Source of the DNA: Holothuria scabra
Lineage: Eukaryota; Echinodermata; Holothuroidea; Aspidochirotida; Holothuriidae
Direction: 5' to 3'
DNA length: 64,000 nt
NCBI GenBank assembly: GCA_037179385.1
Contig: CM074194.1
Span: 4,295,001-4,359,000, forward strand
Made by a program: the position numbers and the translations under genes. Below, piece by piece: positions 56,479 to 64,000 of this stretch; position 1 is the stretch's first letter, and every line of letters starts with the position of its first letter. The notes beneath the pieces were generated by a model. That model worked only from the letters and a program-made list of their open reading frames with translations. It did no database searches and was not told the origin of the DNA.

Positions 56479-57875
56479 CAGTGGCGGAGCTATAGGGATT
56501 TCGGTCAGAGGGGGGAAATGGTCTACAGGGCGCTTCTAAGGAGTAACTACCCTAAGCCTCGGCACGATCGAAGCCACGGCTTTTCAGACTTTCTATTTGA
56601 TTTTCCGCACCTGAGTAGAAGACTACTTTGTCATTTCTCCTCCTCAAGTTTTTCTGTTAAAACATGTTTAAATTTTCTATCCATGGGCCTCTGCAGAAGA
56701 AAATTCGGGGGTGAACAAAATTGTTTTGGGGGAAAAGCGCAAGAAAATTTTGGCCCAAAATGCCTCTCAAATCGCTGGAAATGGCATTTCCTATAAAGCC
56801 TATTTACCGCATATTAACCGGAAAACACTGAGTGAACTGTTAAGAAATGCTATGTTAATTTTTCGTCTTTTTCTTTATGTTTTCTTCGTTTTTTCAGGTC
56901 TTTTATTTTCCAGGGGAGTGCAAGTTCCCCCGTCGCCCCTACCTGCGGAAGCGCACGTTTCTATCCCTCTCTTTCACATTCTAGTATGAAGGGAGTCATT
57001 ATATTTTGTATGTTATTGTCAGGTCTCGATTTAAGATTAAATGCAATAATGGGCTACTTTGTGAAGATTAAGAGATTAAACCTGCTAGAGCTAAACAGCA
57101 AGCAATCTTAAAGAGGGAAAAGGGTATGGAAATTAATCATCGGTAGGTGTACATTTTTTGATGCAATTTTCTGGCTTCTGAGACCAAGGAAGTACAGAAA
57201 TAAGCATTTTTATGGGATTATCGTGCAGTGTCAGAAATAGCCATTTATCATGAGAATGGTCACTTTAAGAAAGCAAAATGGGAACTGCTCATTCAAACTC
57301 TTGAACCATTACCACTATGATAACAGTTTTATTTTATTTTAACCTGAATGTTCTCTTCCAATGATTTTGAAAAATGTTGTGGAATATATTTTGGTATCTT
57401 TATGAACTCTTTTTATTGTCTATGTTGACAATTATCCCCGACAACAAGAGGGCTAGTTGCGCTACAATTATTGTTGCGACCTTTGCAACATCTTTTTTTG
57501 GCCGGGAGGGTTAATTTAATGTCAGCCTATGTATTTTGTAAGGTTATAATCACGCTTTCTGTGGAAGCAATTAAGTTAGCACAGCGACAACATTCATTAG
57601 TGCGTATAAAGCATGAAAATAAGTTTCGGCAAAACCTATCCCTATATTTCAGTAGATAACGCTTTTCATCAGAATAAATTGCAGATAGTACAGTTACTGG
57701 TGGCTGTATGAGCATTTTGTTATCCGGGCCTGAACGCTATTAAATTATGTCATTTGCCAATAATGGTGCAAGACTAAAGTTTGTTAAAACGTAAAAAGGG
57801 TACAGACAGACGATTTTGGTCCGTCGGAGGGGGGGGGGGGACGACGCCCCTGACCATATGGTAGCTCCGTCACTG
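56479..57875. mobile_element. 1.4-kb hAT-like element with CAGTGGCGGAGC ends
   Basis: Starts CAGTGGCGGAGCTAT and ends ATGGTAGCTCCGTCACTG. Flanks TGTTACTC (56471-56478) and CGTTACTC (57876-57883) agree at 7 of 8 positions. The last 95 bp match the right part of the 129-bp MITE at 58010. The 164-codon frame at 56302-56796, the longest in the window, runs from outside through the left TIR and is therefore not a gene. No transposase motif seen. Confidence 0.75.
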
Positions 57876-58009
57876 CGTTACTCCCTCCAAGATGTATGCT
57901 GTCCTCACAAAAATAACCTGAAGATACGCTTTTGTGAAAAGATTCTTATATGCTTTTGTGAACAGATCCACTATAGTTTTGCGATCATAATGTTACAGCT
58001 GACATGTCA

Positions 58010-58138
58010 CAGTGGCGGAGCTAGGGTACAAGCGTAAGGTATGTTAAAAACCTAAAAAGGGCGCCGACAGACGATTCTGGTCCGTCAGGGGAGGGGAGGG
58101 GGAGACCGCCCCCTGACCATATGGCAGCTCCGCCACTG
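58010..58138. mobile_element. 129-bp MITE, perfect 8-bp duplication, same family as 56479-57875
   Basis: Flanked by ACATGTCA at 58002-58009 and 58139-58146. Starts CAGTGGCGGAGCTAGGG and ends GGCAGCTCCGCCACTG. The inside (AAAAAGGGCGCCGACAGACG, TTCTGGTCCGTC, CCCTGACCATATGG) matches 57786-57875. It therefore looks like an internally deleted relative of the longer element, 134 bp away. Confidence 0.9.
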
Positions 58139-58146
58139 ACATGTCA

Positions 58147-58459
58147 TGAGGTCCTATTCATACTTGAGATATCAGTTTCGGTGGAGCAGGGTCGCAATTA
58201 TCCACAATAAGTTTAAAAAGAGATAATTACAAGAGTTTCTGATGTTTACAGAGAAAATATGTTCTTCTTTCTCATTTTATTCAGCATTTAAATGAAGAAA
58301 ATACACTATCTTACAGTAGTAGATTAAAACTAAGGGCTCATTTGGCCATATATCATTATATCATATTAAAATCATTAAATATAGAAACCCAGTTTCACAT
58401 CCAACTCTATTTGACCATTTGGAAGGATTTTGAATCGAATCTTACTAGCGGCGTGAAGT
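58147..58459. other. Short AT-rich spacer between two transposons
   Basis: No gene or repeat recognised. Confidence 0.4.
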
Positions 58460-58467
58460 GCGTGAAA

Positions 58468-60434
58468 CAGTGGCGGATCCAGGAATTTTCAGTGGGGTGG
58501 GGTCTGCATGTGGTTGGGTATCAAATGTAACCTGAGCGAAGCGCCACATAGGTATGTATGTTGTTTAGTCTCTGATGCCTATAAGAATTCAGGAAATGGG
58601 AAATGGGGGTGGTAGGCAAGCATCCAAATTTTACCATATTTTTAAGTGTGATTACCACTGTACTAGGGGCATTTCAAATATTTGAAAATATGGAGCTTGT
58701 GTTGCAGAAAAGTTTGGATGCTGGGTTTTCTGCAAGGAAATTTGAACAGTTGCGGAATTACTGAAGAATTTGCATTTTCTATCGGCAAATCTGAGGTTGG
58801 GCGGCGACCAAAGATCGTTGTTGCTACATAATGTTATCCAACGCCTATGTATTGAGGCTCTCCGACGACATTTTTTGAGCTAATATTGGAACATGGAATT
58901 CTATGGAAGAATATTTATGAAAAAGCACTGTATATAGTTAACGGTGTCACTTGGTGATCTGGTATCACAAGTGTAGCAAATTTCCAATTTTGTCACACCC
59001 AGAGCTCGGAAAAGTTTACTAAAGTGAAGGTATGAGCCAGCACTTCTGCTAAGGAACTGCAGTTTGCGGCGCGCGAAGTGCGCCGAAATTTTGCTTTCTT
59101 GAATGAAATAATGACGAATGTGGAGCTTATTAGAGAAAATTGATTGAGAATTCCGTAATTTCATGGGTTGTCAAAGCCACACCGTAGACTGGTCTCACAA
59201 TTGGCAAATTTCCGAATTCTTCATTTTCAGAGCGCCCTGCCCCGCCTGGGCGTCTAAGGAAAAAAAAAGGGGGGGGGGGCGAGATGCAACATGGTGCTAA
59301 ATGTTTCAAAATTTTAAGCCACTATGAAACTCCCAAGCTCTAAAAACAACATCTTGAAAGTGTGGGTAATAATTACTTAACGGACTATACGGTTAATGTG
59401 AATTTAATACCGGGTGTACTCTATTACCGTCACACGGTTTTAGGCAACATGGCAACATGGCTATGTCATGTGTAAACTGTACGCAGTTTCATGTAGTATG
59501 GTGTACCCTCCTTGACCTTTAGCAGGAACGCCATCTTGCTATTTACGAGCAACTCTCCCTTCCTAGATTCCCAGTGCCCTTCCTGTTTCCCGCCACGTGT
59601 TACCGGTGAACGTTACAAACTACCCCGCCCTGGTTCCACGTGTATGCTGTATCCCATATTTTCAAGGTGTGGCCAATTTACCCTCTACAGCCGCCTTATT
59701 GATCATTTAGATCAGCACATTCCTTAATTTTATCCAATTTGGTGCGTCACAACTTTAAACCAATCCGGGAAGTGCATGTGTTTCTATCTCCCGAGACATG
59801 AAAGCTCCGAGCCTGCAAGTTTTGGTCGCACTCACACACTGGTGCAGCAGACCTCAGACGACGAGCACCTGTGTCAATCTGTATATCGTTAAATTTTAAT
59901 AGTTCTTTTCTTTTTGACGGCTTTTAATCGAACGGAATAAAACCGCCAATCATCTTGAATCAGAACTAAATCTTCTTCTCATCTGTTTATTCATATCTCA
60001 ACTCGTATCGCCTACACACTCTGCAACATCCCGTATAACCTTCGTATCAACGATTGGCCCATTATCCGACAGTCAGTCGTAGCCCCACGTGTTGACATAC
60101 ACACGCATGCGATGTCACAAACAGCGTTACCAAAGGCCGTTGGCGGAAAACGCTGGATTTAGAATTCGTCATTGCGCAATGTTCAAACTTAACGGGAATT
60201 TACAAAATGGTACGGAAGACAGACACATTATAATTAATATTTTTCATTTTATTGAAGAATTTGACACAAAAATACGGTAATCAAATAATGTAACATTTAT
60301 CACTGTATTTTTAAAAAGTAATAAGGCCTAGGTTACAATTAGCCTGGCTATCTATACAATTTTTTACCATCGGGGGGGGGGGGGCGGATGCATACCCCCC
60401 CCCCCCCCCCATCCTCCCTCTGGATCCGCCACTG
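58468..60434. mobile_element. 2.0-kb hAT-like element with perfect 8-bp duplication
   Basis: Flanked by GCGTGAAA at 58460-58467 and 60435-60442. Starts CAGTGGCGGATCCAGG and ends CTGGATCCGCCACTG, a 15-bp perfect TIR. Near the right end are long G and C runs (about 60373-60411). The interior has the GC palindrome GGCGCGCGAAGTGCGCC near 59068 and E-box words CACGTG (59595, 59637). Frames reach only 87 codons and no hAT transposase domain is recognisable, so it is probably non-autonomous. Confidence 0.9.
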
Positions 60435-60442
60435 GCGTGAAA

Positions 60443-61020
60443 GGAAGCTTTCTTCTTAATGGGACAATCAACGTTTTTACAAGTTTTCCGCGGCATAAAT
60501 TAAACAAAATCATACCTTGGGGGGGGGGGGGGTTAAAACGATGTTTGCCGCCCCGATGTTTCCATTAGGGTACGGTTACCCCTCCTTCCCCCAGGATCGT
60601 CGTCCTTGAAAAGAAGCGTTCTCAGTGGTGAAACAGCTGTGAAAGTACTTTTTGCGAATCAGAGTCCCGTCTCAAGCTGAAAATAATATAAGTTAAATAG
60701 AGCAGGAGGCAAAACGAGTTTTAAATGGAATATAAAAAAATTGTTTCATTTTGTCCGCTTCTTGAACACCTATCACCAGGACCGTAGTCTGGACAAAAAC
60801 TCTAGGGTTAATTTAAACACTGCCTATTGGTAGAGCAGATATCATTGCAGAAGTAGCTCGAACCGCCGAGGGATCCAGTAGACAAGGCGGAGAAGGGGGG
60901 GGGGGGGTATCGTCACCCGAAAGGGAAATTTATGGGACCAAGTGGATTTGGTCGATTTTGAGTCGCTGATTCCGAAAATCGAGGGTATACGGGCCATATC
61001 CGGGCTTTTCTGCTCCATTT
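60443..61020. other. Non-coding stretch with G runs
   Basis: Runs of G at 60520-60532 and 60896-60907. No gene seen. Confidence 0.4.
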
Positions 61021-61690
61021 TGACGTTTAAAATTAAAAAGACGACGCCCTCTATTTATCAGAAATCTCGTTTTCTCCATATATTTACGGTCCAGTCATTA
61101 ACTGATGTGAGATTTGGTTCTTATATTCTGTAAATACAATGTCAACTGATAAATACGGGGAAATATTAGTATTCATATAAATATGCTAATTAGATAAGGT
61201 TAAAGGTCAAGTTATAATGTTAGCAGAGAAATAGGCCGAGGGTTTGAGTCATGGGAAGTTACATCAAAATAGACCTGCCTTACACCCTACAAACACAATA
61301 GATACTCATTTCAGAGCAAGCGGCAGGGGTGTCGCTATCTGACGACCCCCTGTCGCCCCAACTGGGAACAATGGACCGCTTTTGAAGAATTAAATTGTAA
61401 AAGTGTAATGCCGACAACTAGAGCTCCATAATTCCATTTGCCGAGTCTTAATCGGCATGTTCGAAGAATCGGTTCCACATGGATGTGTACGAAGGCGTGA
61501 TCGAGGGAATAGCTCAACTGCCTGTGGGCTCAGCATAGGCTCAGAAGCGAATTTTCAAGTGCGCGACTATTCATTTAAGTGGGTCATTTGCAGGGACGGT
61601 GTTACCTGGAGCCGGAAGTTTGGATTTACTTTGGAAATCTCGATCCCTTGTGGAACAATGATATTACTACTTCGGATAGCATTGTAACGG
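61021..61690 (+). repeat. Left arm of a long inverted repeat
   Basis: 61021-61420 is the inverse of 63606-64000, and 61450-61690 the inverse of 62555-62842. Identity looks high in the outer part (long exact runs such as GTTTTCTCCATATATTTACG). The arm may begin further left, because its partner runs off the window end. Short frames in both arms are mirror shadows. Confidence 0.85.
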
Positions 61691-62554
61691 GAAATATACG
61701 AAAAACAATATAAAAATTCGCAAGATATATGCTTTCAAATTATAACATGTGCAATTTATGTCATAGCCTTCAATTTGCTATCCGCTTGTCACTAAAGACC
61801 CCCAGGGAAAAAATCCCACTGCCATCTGTTCCCCCTTTTTAGTCAAATTAAAGCGACACAAATGACATTTTTAGGCAGACCAAAATGCTTTGGGCAGAAA
61901 TGTGTGCATACGTGTATGGAGGGGAGAGGACTGTAGACACGTCTCGAACATCTTCCCACCTACGTTGCCTGCTCAATCGGCAGATTTGGAGAAGACTTGA
62001 ACGAAAGGGAGGGAAGTGGAGTGGAAATTACCCATGGATTTTGATGCAATTCTACCCCAATAGCTTACGTACGTAATACGTCAAAAATATTGGTTTTAAA
62101 GGTGAGATTGTGATAGAATATCTCATTGATTTATTACAAAGGTCAGTCTTACGTGTATTTCATATGAGGGCATAGGAGTTTGAGACGAGTTCCAGAAAAA
62201 ACCGTAATTCAGGGAATAAATTCCAAATTTTGGGTAGCTAAAAGTAAGTTTTTGTCAGAAGTCCATCAGAGTAAACTTGAAGCCAAAGTTGAAGAAGTAG
62301 CTTATGAAACATGTTTACATCAATATTTAAATGCTTGACATATTAATTTCCTACCCAAACATGAGATGATGGAGTAAAAGTTCCACTTGACCTTTCTTTC
62401 AGTGACCAAACAGAATACTTGGCTTTCATGGAACAATGGCAGAAAGTACCACAAGGGCCAAGCAAACTGCAAAAGTGCTTGATACTTTATGATTCCTTAG
62501 CTAAACGTGACAATTTGTATACATACATTATATATATTTCCCGGAACAAGGCTA
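61691..62554. other. Loop between the inverted arms
   Basis: About 860 bp of AT-rich DNA with frames under 80 codons and no recognised domain. It would be the unique centre of a foldback-type element. Confidence 0.4.
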
Positions 62555-62842
62555 TCCGAAGTAGTAATCACTGTTCCACAAGGGATCGAGATTTCCCAAG
62601 TAAATCCGAATTTCCGGCCCCAGGTAACACCACCCCTGAAAATGAGCCACTTTGATGAATAGCCGCGCACTTAAAAATTCTCTCCTGAGCCTACTCTGAG
62701 CCCACGTACCGGGCAGTTGAGCAATTCCTCGACCACGCCTTCGTACACATCCACTGTGAATGGCACTTTTATGCACATATTCCTCCCTATGCCATAGAGC
62801 GGGAACCGATTCTGAGAACCGTGCCGACTAAGGCTCGGTAAA
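62555..62842 (-). repeat. Right arm of the inverted repeat, inner part
   Basis: Inverse of 61450-61690: GCTATCCGAAGTAGTAAT, TTCCACAAGGGATCGAGATT, GTAAATCCGAA, ACGCCTTCGTACACATCCA and GGAACCGATTCT. Similarity stops near 62842, where repeat R2 begins. Confidence 0.8.
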
Positions 62843-63605
62843 TAAAATCACTTTAATGTTCTCTCCGAAAGATGTCATAGAATGTATGTCAAGCCTAGAT
62901 ACAACCATATCGAAAGATTTTTACAAAAACGATCATTTGCTCATTTCACACCAAAATTTCTAATCATATTTCGAAATGATATGTCTAGGTGAAAGCAACC
63001 CATGAAACACCAATTTTCATTTCAAATACATGATTTTTTGACGATTTCAAAATTTGTGACGTCATAATTTGGGGGAATTTCCCCCAAATAAAGCGTCATT
63101 TTATGTCACACAAACGCGGTTTACAACAAAATTATAGACCCAAATAACACCAACTCTTTTCCTCCTGCTACCTTTGACATGCAGAAACGCGTTTAGCCAT
63201 TTCGATATATTTGTGGTTAGAAGTTATAATCCTTCAAATTATAAATTTGGGGTGAAAAGCAAGTTTTTGCTTAAAGACTTCAATACTCGTAAGTAAATGT
63301 TTTACGACAAAATTTTAAGGTGTGCCCAATCAAAAATGTATTCACTCTGTGTGTGTAATAGCATGGACATCACAAATCCAAATTTGCCAGACCTTAAATC
63401 CACAACCCCGAGCACAACATTAAGCGAAAAACCGAACAATAACAAACGCCCATACACTTTAACGCATTTGTGAGGTTAATAATCGAAACTTTTCGATATG
63501 ACTAGTACTAAATCTGTCCCCCATAACTAAAATTGTATGTATTGTATATAATTAATGACTGGAGCAAGGAGTCAACTCACAAACCACGATCGTGCGATGA
63601 CCAAC
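62843..63605 (+). repeat. Dispersed repeat R2, copy 2, inside the right arm
   Basis: Matches 47202-47840 in order and splits the right arm of the inverted repeat, so it was probably inserted there. It ends beside ACAGCCCTA, which recalls a hAT-type right end, but I find no matching left end or clean duplication. Confidence 0.65.
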
Positions 63606-64000
63606 ACAGCCCTAATTGTCGGCATTACACTTATGCAATTTAATTCTTCAAAAGGGGTCCATTGTTCCCAGTTGGGGCGGCAGGGGGGTTGTCAGATAGC
63701 GCCACCCCTGTCGCTTGCTCTAAAATGAGTATCTATGGTGTTTTTAGGGTGTAAGGTATGTCTATTTTGATGTAATTTCCCATGACTCAAACCCTCGGCC
63801 TATTTCTCTGCTAACATTGTAACTTGACCTTTAACCTTATCTAATTAGCATATTAATATGAATATTTCCCCGTATTTATCAGTTGACATTGTATTTACAG
63901 AATATAAGAACCAAATCTCACATCAGCTAATGACTGGACCGTAAATATATGGAGAAAACGAGATTTTTGATAAATAGAGGGCGTCCTTTGAACTTTAAAC
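63606..64000 (-). repeat. Right arm of the inverted repeat, outer part, cut by window end
   Basis: Inverse of 61021-61420, including GTCGGCATTACACTTATGC, TCCATTGTTCCCAGTTGGGG, ATTTATCAGTTGACATTGTA and GGTCATTAGCT-like words. The last bases still match the left arm, so the arm continues beyond the window. Confidence 0.85.

Noticed and set aside
56302..56796. Longest open frame, 164 codons
   Set aside because: It runs from flanking DNA through a hAT terminal repeat at 56479 and shows no domain; chance frame over a repeat.
61335..61517. Small frames in the inverted arms
   Set aside because: They mirror frames in the opposite arm and carry no domain.

Overview
The window reads as nuclear DNA of an animal, most likely a marine invertebrate deuterostome such as an echinoderm. 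That placement is an inference from recurrent AGGCCTA words (near 230 and 15080), tRNA-derived SINEs, a CR1/L2-like LINE tail and many hAT-type ends; no gene fixes the species. I see no operons, rRNA, CRISPR array or bacterial gene structure. No multi-exon gene can be assembled. The longest open frames (164, 126, 124, 123 and 121 codons) look like chance frames or repeat sequence. The window is a gene-poor, repeat-rich interval, and its content is mostly DNA transposons, often nested.

Layout. 0.57-2.17 kb: a hAT-like element with a perfect 8-bp target duplication. 4.25-13.1 kb: a large element with 24-bp terminal inverted repeats (TIRs) flanked by TA. It holds a nested hAT element (4.83-6.51 kb), a small transposon fragment, a tandem array of about 550-bp units (11.1-12.5 kb) and a kappaB/CRE/CCAAT word cluster. 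13.97-14.15 kb: a 58-codon frame on the minus strand with a strong Kozak context, the only candidate small gene. 16.4-20.9 kb: a tandem repeat, then two interleaved inverted repeats (L-A-L'-A') broken by two small transposons with 8-bp duplications. 21-23.3 kb: clustered transposon ends and two dispersed repeat families. 25-32 kb: SINE copies, a piggyBac-like MITE, a second copy of the 22.8-kb repeat and a tandem repeat carrying a perfect DR1 word. 32.6 kb: a CRE plus TATA arrangement. 34-40.6 kb: almost featureless. 40.6-47.8 kb: three elements with CACTC/CACCC ends, one carrying a SINE with its own target duplication, plus a small hAT-like element and another copy of A. 49.8-50.3 kb: the 3' end of a LINE. 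52-54.4 kb: a MITE and two neighbouring copies of the 22.8-kb repeat. 56.5-60.4 kb: three hAT-like elements in a row, each with paired ends and an 8-bp duplication (one imperfect). 61-64 kb: a long inverted repeat whose right arm is interrupted and runs off the window.

No working pathway is encoded. The biology to read here is transposon structure: nesting order, target duplications, and the family-specific short words repeated next to the ends of several elements, which look like candidate transposase-binding arrays.
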